From contig ML769451.1 of NCBI GenBank assembly GCA_009733575.1, positions 62,001-126,000 of the forward strand: a stretch of DNA of 64,000 nucleotides, read 5' to 3'. Position numbers and translations under genes: made by a program. Below are positions 32,662-44,406 of this stretch, piece by piece. How positions within the stretch are numbered: the stretch's first letter is position 1; each line of letters begins with the position of its first letter. The notes beneath the pieces were generated by a model, which was not told the DNA's origin, did no database searches, and worked only from the letters and a program-made list of their open reading frames with translations. This DNA comes from Gymnopus androsaceus JB14 (taxonomy: Eukaryota; Basidiomycota; Agaricomycetes; Agaricales; Omphalotaceae).

Positions 32662-33525
32662 AATAATTCCTCTCTCTGCCTCGAAAATGTCAAACGTACA
32701 CGCCGGGAATGGTTTAGAGCGAATGCTGCATGCTCTAATGTACTTGTAGTAATGCTGTATTTCATTGTTCTCAAAAAACAAGTAGAAGATCTCAAGAGGC
32801 CGCATTAATTCGAGCTTCGCGCTTCGATTTGCGTACAGGCTTGCTGTCCAAAGGCGCCCTCGAAGCCCGCACCGCAAAATCGATTATGTATAAATTCCAC
32901 TAAGTCCAGGAGGCCTTAGAAATTAGAATACTTACAATAACACTAGATTTTTCAATTTTGAATCATGTATGTGTCAACGAAGTCTTCTTAGCGTTATGTA
33001 GCTGTCCGATGCTTACCCGTTCCAACTTACCAAGGAGCTCAGTAATGATTACCGACTTCTGACCCAAAAGGCCGTAATAAAGCTCAACTTGGAGGATCAG
33101 GGACACGAAGTGGAACTGTCACGTGGCTGTCATGCCGTCACACGCGCCTTTGTGCTCTGAGTCTTTCAATTCTACCTTTCAAACTCTAACTAGCAAACTC
33201 TAACTAGGAAACTCTAATTATGCCTCTGGGCAGTGGGGGTTGTCTGAAGGTCTGATCGTCGATCACTTCAACCCCACGCAACAGAGACTGAGAGTGGAGG
33301 ATCTTACTGGATTGGGAGATATTCATTTGTGCGTCTATTTTTTGAGCTTCCAAGTGAATAATTCCCTTTGATAGAGCGCCTCTCCGTAGCTGCGCTTTGA
33401 TAAGGTCTTGTGGTCGCCTCGTTGCTTCTAGTGGACCTGCGTGGACTCACCTTTGTAAACAAAGAGAATACTATAACTACTGTATCGCCTTTGTAAACAA
33501 AGAGACAACTCTTTCACCTTCTATC
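32662..33525. other. intergenic region upstream of helicase
   Basis: Tail of copy 3 to about 33009, then unique sequence to the helicase start. A short direct repeat of CAAACTCTAACTAG-type units lies near 33180-33220. No gene recognised. Confidence 0.4.
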
Positions 33526-36500
33526 ATGAGCATCTCGCGCGCGCACACTTTCCCTGACGAACTTTTTTCAAGCTCTCGCTTGATCTCATTAGCAGCAGTT
33601 GAAGAGGCTTTAGCCCAGTTCGAAGTTGCTGTACAGATCAACTTTCAACGGCCAGGTTTTCTCATCGAGGATCTCCTTCAGCACCAACAGCAGCATGCGT
33701 TGCCACTTGTTCTGGCATGTAAGTTATCGTACTCTCTCTCTATGAGCCAATGTACTCACCATTCTCAGGTATCAACGATGATACATTCGATCCCCTCCGA
33801 ACCTACCTTCACAGCCTTTTTCAAGCTGAATACAAAGTCCTCGCCGGCTCCGTTCTGCTACCCGTATTAACGAAGTTGTCGCAATTCTTGATTTTCAACG
33901 AGTTGCCGTCTTCTCTTCTGCTTCGTCACATCATTAGGACAAATTTTCGAACCGTTGAAGCTGCTATAGCAGTTTTGAAGACGCTCTCGGCAATGACTTT
34001 TGTTGAAGAGAGGGCCATATCTGAGGACAAAGGGAAAGATATTACATTCCAAGTCCGTAAGAAAGGGAAGAAGCATGTTCGCGCCAAAACAAAAGCCATA
34101 GATTGCAAACCCTTCGAAACTATTGGCTCAGAAATTCCTTCAACAAGAATTGAGGCGGAGAGGCTCACGGTCGATATCCTCAAGACTCTGGAGGGCATTT
34201 TAGATGTGTGTCCAACGAACTTATTTGCACTCGATTATTCTCTGATCTGGATCTACAGTTTTACTTCGACAATCTTCGCCGTACAGACGTCGGATTGCAA
34301 ATCAAGCAGAGTCTCATCTCCTCAGTATGCGAGCCAATTGCTTCTGGGAATCTTGTGTCCAAACCTCTTCAAGACCAAAGTGCACCTGCAGAAGATGTTC
34401 CGGCGGCATTCCCCAAAGTGCAGCCCATGAAAGCGTAAGCCAATGCTAAAAGCATACCATCTTCGCTCGCCTGATCACGAAATAATTTTAGGGCACTTCA
34501 CTTCGATTCTGTCGAGGGATTTGGCGAATGGACCATTTTCATTAGCCAGAATGCCGATACCGAGCTGCGAACCCGACACAGGCGCGACAAGACATCTTTT
34601 GATATTATCGTGAAGAAGATTAGGTGCGTTTGAACACGCTGGTATTCATGACCGTTTATCTCATCTTGATTTATCTCAAGGGAGCTATCGAATGGACATT
34701 TCTCTGCTGACAATCAAAAACGTCTCAGTGGACCTAGCTCCGAGGTGCCCGTGTTTGAAGCAAAAATGACAGGAGACCTTCGCTTGATTGTATGTTGTTT
34801 CGACTAACCGATTTTCTTCCGTGTCCTCACGCTCTCCCAGTACCAAGTTGACATTGTTGCCAATGATGAGGAGGTTAGCTCAGTCTGTATCTGATTCTCA
34901 ACTAGAGTCTAACTATCCCTGGGTTTCGTTAGAGAGAAAGACAAGGTCAGTGAGAACTTAGGATTGCGCGCAAACCAGGTACTCACACCTTTATAGCGAT
35001 CAAGATCTTTGGAATCTACACGCATCGCCCAGATGGATAATCGTATGTGGCGCTCAATCAGTCGGCAGCTCGATAGAAAAGGAAAGGAATACAGGAACCG
35101 GTACGAATGTATCTCCTCTCTGACCTATCACTTTTTCCTCACCCTACCACTTAGATGTGCAGTTCGAATCCGGGCTGAGAATGCGGACGAGAAGACATTC
35201 GTTCCTGCCCTCTTTCCACCTCTGCCCGAGATACCAGAAGACGAACCATCCAATTGGCTCGCGGAAGATGATCCTGTAAGTTCATTCAATGCGTGGATTC
35301 GTGTGCATGAACTCATGGAGCTTGAAATGTTCATAGGTTCATTCACGTTTCCTGTAAGACGTTCATCCAAGTCAATGTTTGGAAAACACTACTGACTGAA
35401 ATACGAGTGTAGAATGGATAAATATGTCGTTTTTTCTCAAGTAAGCGTTTAATTTATTTCACTGATACATAGATTCTGACTTTTTACCAAGCCCTTATTG
35501 AATAGTATGTTCTTCAAGCGTTGCGACCGACTATCTACTGATCTAACTCAGCTATGCTGGCCGATTTGGATGCAACGTTTCCTCATCTTGTTTCGTCAGT
35601 AGCCAAGCTCAACAGCCCTATCGTCCTCTGACCTATTTTTTCTCAGCATGAAAGAGAAGCAAATCATCGAATACCCATATTCTTGCTATGTCATCGGCAG
35701 AAGGTGTGTTTCTGCGATGCTGAACCTGCATTTCAATCTTACTAATGTTTTAACTTCTATAGTGGGACTGGGTGCGTTTTCAGCGCTGCACTTGCCCTTC
35801 ACTCTTATCAATCTTTTCGCCTTTAGGAAAACAACAACGTTGCTCTTCAAAATGCTTCTGGTGGAGCGAACTCACCAGATGATGAGTAGTGATGCACCGA
35901 AACCACGACAAATCTTCGTCACGCAATCTAGGATTTTGGCGAAGAAAGTGGAACAATATTACGGGACTCTCGGCCGCTCCTTAACTGCATCCTCTCAGTC
36001 ACTTGCTCAACTTTGCGAGCATCGTGCTAGTCAGGGAGTTTCTGTATTGGATGAGGAGGGCGACATGATTGACGTCGATGATCTCGTTGACTGGAGCGGA
36101 GATCTTCCTTCAAAGTTTAGCGACCTCCGCGACGAGCATTTTCCTTTGTTCACTACGTACAATGGTGTAGGTTTGTTTGCTCTAATCTTTGGGAAGAGCG
36201 CTAATGATTTCTTTCAGCTCTGTTCAATGCTGGAGGCTGATATCGCCGATGCTCAATGTTCGGTGACCATTCCTGTTAACTCCGTTATGGGAGGACGAGG
36301 CGTTCTCTCTGTGACATATGAAGTGTTCATGCGAGATTACTGGCCACATTTCGCGCAGTCGCTCACTACCAAACTGGGTAAAGAATCGCTTACTGGTACA
36401 TAAGCTGAGTGCTAACTTGCAGTTGCAGATCCTTCTCTAGTCTTTAGCGAATTGATAGGTTGGCAAATATTCATAATTTCTTTTATTAATCAACTTACCA

Positions 36501-39500
36501 CTGGTGGTCAAGGTGTCATCAAAGGCTGCGAAGAGACTTTGGACGGACCGAAACATTTTCTGGAGCCCGTTGCCTACCGCAATTTGAGTAAAAGAAGCCA
36601 GTCGACGTTTGCCGACAACCGTGAAGAACTTTACGAGCTCTTTACTTCATACCTTGGAAAGAAAAAACGTTATGGGGATATCGATGGAGCTGATAGGTGC
36701 GTTGTGACCTTGTATCAAGCTTCTTGTCGCTCATGTCCGTCTAGAGCCCATAAGATTTTGGACTTTTTCAAATCGCAGGGTATTCCAGGTCAAAAGATTG
36801 ACCGCCTGTAAGTCTCTCGTTCGCAGTTCCTTCCTTGTACTTACTTATATCTCCTAGATATGTCGATGAAGTCCAGGACAACCTGCTGATTGATACTCTA
36901 AGTATGTACCCTCACTTCCAATACGCGATCGTGCTGCTGATAGTCATGAGGTAGTTCTGCGTATGCTCTGTCACGATGAAAATGGGCTTTTCTGGGCCGG
37001 CGACACAGCACAGACAATATCAGTGGGGAGCTCTTTCCGGTTCAATGGGTTGAAGGCTTTTCAATGGAGGCTCGAGGTAAGTAGCATCCTACACATCATT
37101 CAATTCTGACTTCTCCCTTTAAACAGGAAAAACGTCGCTCGACTTTGATTGGCACGCAACTGGCCGTTCAACCAGAAACCTTTCAGCTTTCGGTTAACTA
37201 TCGCTCCCATTCGGGAATCGTAGACTGCGCGCATTCCATCATAGAGCTTATCACTCGCTTCTGGAAGGACTCGATCGATAGACTCGCCCCAGAAAAAGGA
37301 GTAGTCGCAGGATTGAAGCCATTGTTCTTTGTCGGTTGGGATGAATCGGATGCTGGTAGCCTTGATCAGTTTGTATTCGGTGATTCGGGAAATCGCATCG
37401 AATTTGGTGCTCAACAATGTACGTCCTTCGCATCTCACTCATTCTTTCATGACACCTTCATATTGCTATCCAGGTATCCTGGTTCGTAATGAAGCTGCTC
37501 GAGATCGACTTAAAGCAAAATTGGGAGAGGTCGGTCTCATCATGTAAATTTATTTCTCTTGCGTTTATTATCTGGTTCTAATATTGAGATAGGACAATCT
37601 ATGACAGCAAGGCCTGGAATTCAACGATGTCAGTCATGTCATTCTTGTTATCTCTACACTCATATTCACCTTCTATTGCAGGTGCTACTCTATGATTTCT
37701 TTGGAGATTCTCCTGCTAAACTCTCACAATGGAGAATCATTTTGGCCGCCTTAAATGATCGTGCTACGTTCTCTGTTCCTGATTTTGAGCGGAACAGACA
37801 ACGATACGCTAGCATCTGTACGGAGGTAGATGAATCTGATTCCAGGTTGTCTTCCTAGCTAAATTTATTCTCAAACAGTTAAAATTCCTCTATGTCGCTA
37901 TAACAAGGGCACGGGAGAATGTCTGGATCATCGACTCCTCAGAGAACGGCGAACCAATGCGGGTGAGTTGTCAGCCACATTCATTCTACCCATCTTACGC
38001 TGTTTCAGATGTACTGGACTGAACGAGATCTGGTTCGTAACATCAAACCAGGGACCAATGCTCCCCGGCTAGCTACTTCGTCTTCAACGGAGGAGTGGGC
38101 GGTTCAAGGACGTCATCTTTTTGACAGAAAGAAGTGGGCTGAGGCAAAACACTGCTTCGAGCGCGCCCTCCAGCCTGACAAGGTGGCGATTGCCGAAGCG
38201 TATCTTCTTCGAGAAAAGGCAGAGCGGTCAAGCTTGGACACTAAACCCAACATCAAGTTGAGGAACCAACGGTTTTGTGAAGCCGCAGAGGCGTTTCTCA
38301 AGTGTTCTCGTTCTGCCACACGCAAGAGGATGGTTGGATTTCGTTCGGCTATCAGGTAATTGCTATGAGAAAGCTGGGGAGTTCGTTCTCGCAGCACGAA
38401 GTTATCACACCGCTCGCCGCTTCGACGATTCTGTTCGATGCTACCGCAAGGCCGATCACTACGATGAGGCAGTTAGTATTGTCCAGACGGAAAAAGACGT
38501 GGAACCATCATTGGCCGCAGATACAATCCGGGTCGCCAAGATATTCTACTTCAACCAAGTGCAATCATTGCCTTCGTGTCCTGACCGTGACAAGAAACTT
38601 CGGTGAGTGGTTTTTGAATAGTTTGACATATCTAACTATTCATATCTATCTAGACAAGCGGGTACCTTGTTTGAGTCTTTAGATGACCAACTTGAGTACT
38701 TGGAAGACCGTGATATGGATATTGCACGAGCCGCTCTTCTCGTTGCCCACGGTAGACCTCGCGAAGCGGCGGAACTCCATTTATCTGAAGGCAGAACCTT
38801 AGAAGCCATCTACTTCTTCATCCAAGATACAGAAAATGCGGATTCTGCACGCAGAGCTATCGAGTGTATTCTTGATGGGCTTTGGCGCAAATTGAACTTC
38901 TCTGTGCCCTCTGAACATCTAGCGGAGGACGCCGGCCTCTACAAGCTCTTTGAATTGGTGAAAAAGGTCAATCAGTCGTTGCTGATACAGAATTATCGCA
39001 ATGAAGTGAGTCTTCCAACCAAGTCTTCGTAAAAATGTGTCTAATCTTGATTTTTTTTTTTAGATAAAAATGTTCCAGGCAATTCTGTCCAAGGCGCGGC
39101 CAGTACTTTGCGAACTAGGACAGACATTCTTCAACGCAAATAATCTTCCTGCCGCTTTACTTTGTCTTGACCATTATTACACCTCTCCCTTGCCCTTCAA
39201 TAACCTCACCGTATATCCAAATGGCCGAGGAGCAGGACATCTTCCACTTGTATCTACGGCTTTTATTGCACGTACATTCGCACGCAAAGCCGGTAGAAGA
39301 GGTTGACTTTAGCAAGTTATTCGCGTTCCAGAAACTTTCGGACAGCCACGTTCTCCTTCCGAACGGCAGCTATCTCCGCAGAGCATATCACAACATTACC
39401 TCTGGCGAGGATATAAAATTGTACACGCTGGAGTTTCTACTCCATTTCCGGTCTTGTGTTTCCAATCGACTTCGGGACCGTATATCAGAACAAAACAACA

Positions 39501-42026
39501 TGTGTAGGGCGTGTAACACCTTTACACCGTGTTTAACCTATGCGGTTTTCGAATCATGTAACCGAGACGCATCGTGTCCAGATGCGCACCTTCGAGCGGC
39601 ATCGTTCAAGTGACTCCTTCTACAACACACGAATCAGGATACATCTGCAACAAATCCAAGTTGTCTGGACACTGCACCTCGCGTACTCATATAGCTCTCA
39701 TCACATGATATTCCAACGCAGGTAAGTTGGACTTCCTCAGGTTTATGAATGGTACAGGTCACTGATATCTATCAAGCTTTTGGTTAGCCCGCTTATACAA
39801 TGCCATTTTTCCGCCTAGTCATGTGCTTGGAACGAGAGCAACTGCAGACTTTCTGCAGATTCCAGAATTTCCTAAAGCCGTGAAGATCATTCAACAATGG
39901 GTTCGCGACGCTGTCTATCAACGCATTTTTAATCCACCAAACACATTCTTGTCTGACCTGACGCGCCTCGGTACACTCGCGATGGTTTTTGATCGGCCAT
40001 ACGCGCTGTCGCAATCGCTTCTTCGTCGAGGTCGATATGCGTTTTTGGCCTGTCCTCCAATTTTTGTACGACCAGGTAGTGACCAAGTTGTCTTCGAAAT
40101 CATAGGACTCTTGGAAGCAGACGTCGACTCTAATCCGAATTATCTGGTGGCCGGTATTCTATCGCTAAAGTAAATCAGTCCTTTCGCGACTATTCTTTGT
40201 CTCACTGCTAGTCCTAGGCATATCATGTTGCACCCAGTTCCCATCGAAATTAACCTTCTTTGCAACTTGCTGGAAAAAATTTGCCGCAGTCTTGTTCTCG
40301 CTATTGCATGTCAGCGAGACGACAAAATCCACAATGTCACTCTACCTCGCAGTTGGCTTATGAGACCCATATCAGTCGAAGCGGAACGAAGAAGGCAAGT
40401 TTCAATGCTGGGGACTTTGGTTTCTGGGCCCATCCGGAACCTTCTCGATCAGATATATAGTCGTCAGTTCGCAGGTATGTTGAATTCAGGCTCTCCTTGG
40501 CTCCTCGTCAAGTGTTTTTCTAAGTTAAAAAATATTTTTCCGCAGATCATCTGTTGTACGAAAATACAACTATTGCAAAGGTACCTCGCAGGGTTGGCAC
40601 AATTTTCATATCCCGCATGTGAGTTGCCTTTCCTTTCAAAAGAAACCAATTCTAATGAGTGTTTTTATCTATCAGCTGTAGGGCGATCTGTCTTCGTAAG
40701 TATTTAGATGGGTCGAGAGGCAATATCTGACCCCTATCATAGTTGGTTACAACGTTGGAGATTCTGATTTGAGATCAAAAATATATGAGGATATAACGTA
40801 TCTTCGAAAGACGGAACCGAATGTCGTTTTTCCGGCGACGTATAGAAGGTAACCGGTTTTTAAACATTTACATATTTTATTGATCCAGTTTCAGTTACAT
40901 CGAAGCACGCTCTTGGGATGATTTGGCATTCGCGGTCCGGAACTCTACCAAAAATTCAGCTATGGACGAAATGGTGAATATTGTCCACAAGAATAGATAC
41001 AACAGCAGCCGCCCCCACCCCCGCGTAGTTCGTTTGGTCGTTTATGACAAGATTGAGGATCTTCCAAAACTACTCACTGGATCCATTCCGCCAGTAGTAC
41101 CGTCACCCAACGCTCCTCCGAGCCGGGCTATTCCAAGAATTCTTAGAGCGCTTTCGGGGCATGCTCAGCCGCTGCCTCCTTCTTTGTCTTACGTTGTGCC
41201 AAATACTGTAGGCGCTGAAACAGGAACGGCTGTCACCACAGTAGTTGAAGCAGATCCCGGAACGGCCAACGACGCGGACATGGAGCCAGAAGAAGAGCAG
41301 ATTGAAGATGTGGCACCACAAGCTATTCCATTCTCCATCATCGGGCCACTGTTAGATCAGCCTGATATACCGGAACCAACAGAGGATGAGCATCGAAATG
41401 CGACCATCATCCAACTGGCATACAGGAAGTATTGGTCTCACAAGGGGAACCGCCAAACCCAGGTTGCAGTATCGCGAGACAAATGGTTCTATGACTGCTT
41501 GAAGATGGATAGCATCAAGCCTGGTCGCTATCGCAAGATGATGCTTGGCCCTTTGCCGCATATCTTGGTGGGCCTTGAATTAATTTACATGGGTACGCAG
41601 GAGTCCAAAAGCAATACGAAAAAACGCACTCGTCTACCGCTGAAGTCCGAGGAATTAGATTTACTGGACAAGCAGCTCACACAGACGAAGTATGTCCTAT
41701 GCCTCACAGGTAGTCTTTCGCTGATGTTTTCTTCCTCTAGCTCTGCAATCAAGAAGGTCACGAAGTGGAAAAAGATCTTGGAACCCCCGTCCTTGGACTT
41801 ACACCGTGGTCAGGATTGCCTCCAACTCAGGAGTGTCGTTAGGGAGATCCAGGAGTTTATCGAGAACGAACTACCCCAATTGCCAGTCAAACTGACACCC
41901 GATACCAAGGCAGAATTTGACATGGGCTTTAGAGGTATTGCTCAAGAGTCAGCTTCGCCTAAGGCGGTACCAACAAAGCCCCCGAAGCCAGAGCTCAATA
42001 CGGAGGATGTGAATGATTTCTTTTGA
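33526..42026 (+). CDS. large UvrD-like / TRANK1-like superfamily 1 helicase (apparent frameshifts)
   Basis: A P-loop NTPase of the TPR-and-ankyrin-repeat-1-like group common in mushrooms, with more than 20 introns. The start at 33526 reads MSISRAHTFPDELFSSSRL. Landmarks: FDSVEGFGEW (about 34500), EVPVFEAKMTGDLRLIYQVD (about 34745-34855), Walker A GRSGTGKTTTLLFKM built over a 9-nt exon (35763-35771), motif II YVDEVQDNL (about 36857), AGDTAQTIS (about 37000), SVNYRSHSGIVDCAHS (about 37190), SKGLEFNDV-type motif (about 37605), YVAITRARENVWI (about 37893), TPR-like helices (38080-39010), a Cys/His cluster CRACNTFTPC...CPDAH (about 39500-39590), an IQ-like stretch NATIIQLAYRKYW, and the end NTEDVNDFF at 42026. 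Frame slips appear near 37611, 39210 and 39600. Probably a DNA or RNA helicase; role unknown. Confidence 0.78.
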
Positions 42027-42204
42027 TTCACCTATCGTACCTAATGATCTTGGAAGTTTGTATAATATATAATGGCTATACTGTATATTATAGTAAATGC
42101 AACTTGATACGTCTCACAAAAATCACAGCTTGCACAGCAGCTCGGTCCCGAAGAGTTATAGAGAGTCATAAAAGCAGATAAAGGTGCATCTTTCATGTCT
42201 TACG

Positions 42205-44165
42205 ATGTCGAACTCACCAAGGTCATCATCTGCTCACGCAGTCTCCTACATCGATTTCGCTTCTACAGCACTCGCAAAGTGGTATTCAGGTTCCTATGCT
42301 CTTGTCATAGATGATCTTTTCTCTTCAGAAGAATGTGCGGAGCTTATAGCACTAGCAGAATCCACTGAGTGGGAAGATGGAAAAGGCTGGCAGCCAGCAA
42401 AGGTCCAAGCCAGGCCTTTACCCACTGACCAGGTTCTGGATACTACACCGCCAAATCGAGGAAAGATTTTGTAGACCTTCAACGGATACGCTTGAAAATA
42501 TGTTGAGTTGATGTCAACCAATGTCGCTCCAGACATTGCTTGACGTTGATTACCGGAATCAATTGAGATTATTTGAGGTCAACATTGCCATGACGTTCCC
42601 TCACAATCTTTACTCAACCTCCATGTTGAGAATGGAGCAAGGTTGTCATACATAGCTACAGTACATCTAATATGATATATCTGAGTGATCGGGCCTGTCA
42701 TTTTACAATGATCGTTGCAGTCAGTAGCGCTACATTATCTCAATCTGTCTAAAATCATCTGTATCACAACGTTCAGACCCTTCGAAGCATATCTCATAAA
42801 TGTTCAATAGTTATTATTTTTTGCTCTGAATCAGCCTTGAGACAAATGTATGGACAAATTTATCATTGGGGATCATAGATGCAAAAGCAACACAGGGAAT
42901 ATATATAGATACAAATAATATACTATTATGGAGGATAATTAGTATTGCCATGTCCCATGTCGAATCATGAGTTGAATATGTCGAGCATGGTTGTGGTTGA
43001 GGTATTACATTTGAGTGGTTATGGTCCTTGAGCATTGACAACCTTGAGGAAAAAAGCTTGAGGACTTGGATGGATGGAAGTACAGTGGTCGCTGGGTGGT
43101 TGTGGGGGGAAAAGGAAGAAAGAATAATGACAGATTGTTTCGTGTTTCCGCGCTTCTTATATGAATATCTCATCACATGATCGAGGAGCCGGGACAAAGC
43201 CGGTACAGCATTTGTATATTTTTGGAATTTAGCTCCCACCACTCGTACATTCATAGCCGCAGGCGGGATGCAGCATGCTTCAATATTGCTTACAAGTTTC
43301 ACTGGAAATAAATGCTTCGGCTGCGTATAGAAACTGTTTAACTTGGCTTTTACATGATATTGAAGAACACCAAGAGGGGAGTTTTATAGATAGATAGATT
43401 ACATAGAGTACGTAAATGTTGTTTTGAGATTTGAATCGATGTTTTCAAACTGTTGTATTCACTATTTATACAATATCTGTGACAACGTTATAACTTGAGG
43501 TTTACAAAATGTTTTGTCAGCGTATTCTACAACCTCGACTACAACATCCATCAATATCAAATCTCAAGCTCTCACCCCGATCAAGACGTTTTGGTGGTGT
43601 AGATTCAGATTCAACGACCGAATATTACGGTTTGACCACGAAGTTGCAAGAAAAATCTATGAAAGGGTGCTGCCATTCGTTGAGAAGGACATTGGTGTGA
43701 TCAAGGAGGGAAGTAAATGGGCCAGGATAGTGGGCGGCGGAAATGGGACCCAAGTACGAGGTACTTGGAATTTGGTTGGGTAGGTTTCCGTCCGATCTCA
43801 ACATAGCCTGGATAATGCTAATTCATACTAGTCTTAACGAAAGGCTCAGCTTCCTACGATATGGGCCTGGCCATTTCTTCAAAGACCATATGGATGGTCG
43901 ACTGGAGCTTCCGGATGGACGAAAATCTCGAGTTACCATTCAGGTCTATCTCAATGGCTCAGATTCAGATGTCATTGAAGGGGGTACCACACGTTTCTGT
44001 GACCCTGGATATTCGGGGAACGACCCGAAATATCTGGACGTTGAGCCCAAGATAGGAAGAGCGTTGATCTTCCAGCAGCGAGGTTTATATCACAGCGGGG
44101 AATCCGTTCAAAAAGGACTCAAGTACACCTTGCGAACAGACTTTATGTTCGAGCAGCTAACCTGA
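42205..44165 (+). pseudogene. prolyl 4-hydroxylase-like paralogue split by an inserted element
   Basis: A diverged relative of the P4H at 13292-14292, on the opposite strand. The 5' part (MSNSPRSSSAHAVSYIDFAS to PTDQVLDT) ends at 42442; the 3' part resumes at 43603 with FRFNDRILRFDHEVARKIYERV and continues, after an intron, through LNERLSFLRYGPGHFFKDHMDG (HxD), RGLYHSGE (distal His), KGLKYTLRTDFMFEQLT and the stop at 44165. Between them lies a 1.16 kb element with stops in all useful frames. All catalytic residues are kept, so the gene was functional until recently. It could still work if the insert is spliced out, but I see no obvious splice pair restoring the frame exactly at the borders. 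Confidence 0.72.
42443..43602. mobile_element. 1.16 kb inverted-repeat element (MITE-like) inside the P4H gene
   Basis: It interrupts a conserved coding region between DQVLDT and RFND. The ends form an imperfect terminal inverted repeat: CTACACCGCCAAATCG at 42443-42458 and the complement of CTACACCACCAAAACG ending at 43602 (14 of 16 bases alike). The interior is AT-rich and has no recognisable transposase; the minus-strand frame at 42814-43302 shows no domain. A target duplication is not clear (GATAC on the left against GATTC on the right if the outermost C/G is excluded). Best read as a non-autonomous DNA transposon. Confidence 0.6.
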
Positions 44166-44406
44166 ATGACAGAGTGTCTGTAAGTTGTATGGTCGAGCTA
44201 TTCGAATGTTCTATCAGGTTGACCGATGATCGTTTCTAGTTGTATGCCGTACATAGTTTTAAAGTGCATAATTCGTCGTAAATTTACAAGCATAAGTAAA
44301 GTACATCGACCCCCAGGGAAAGAAACAGAGATAATAAAAATCGTTGAAAAATCGTACAAGATCGAACAAAGCAAGCAAACGAAACTCGTCTGTCCTTTAC
44401 CAAAAC

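Larger units (their letters stand above)
27597..33009. repeat. segmental duplication, copy 3
   Basis: Matches copy 1 from 13953 to about 19418. It contains the only G-alpha and RidA copies with uninterrupted frames. The left breakpoint cuts through P4H exon 1; the right one falls just after a CTGTCCGA string shared with copy 1, beyond which the sequence is unique. Confidence 0.85.

Noticed and set aside
42814..43302. 162-codon minus-strand frame inside the inverted-repeat element
   Set aside because: No domain, low-complexity composition and no transposase motif; likely a chance frame.
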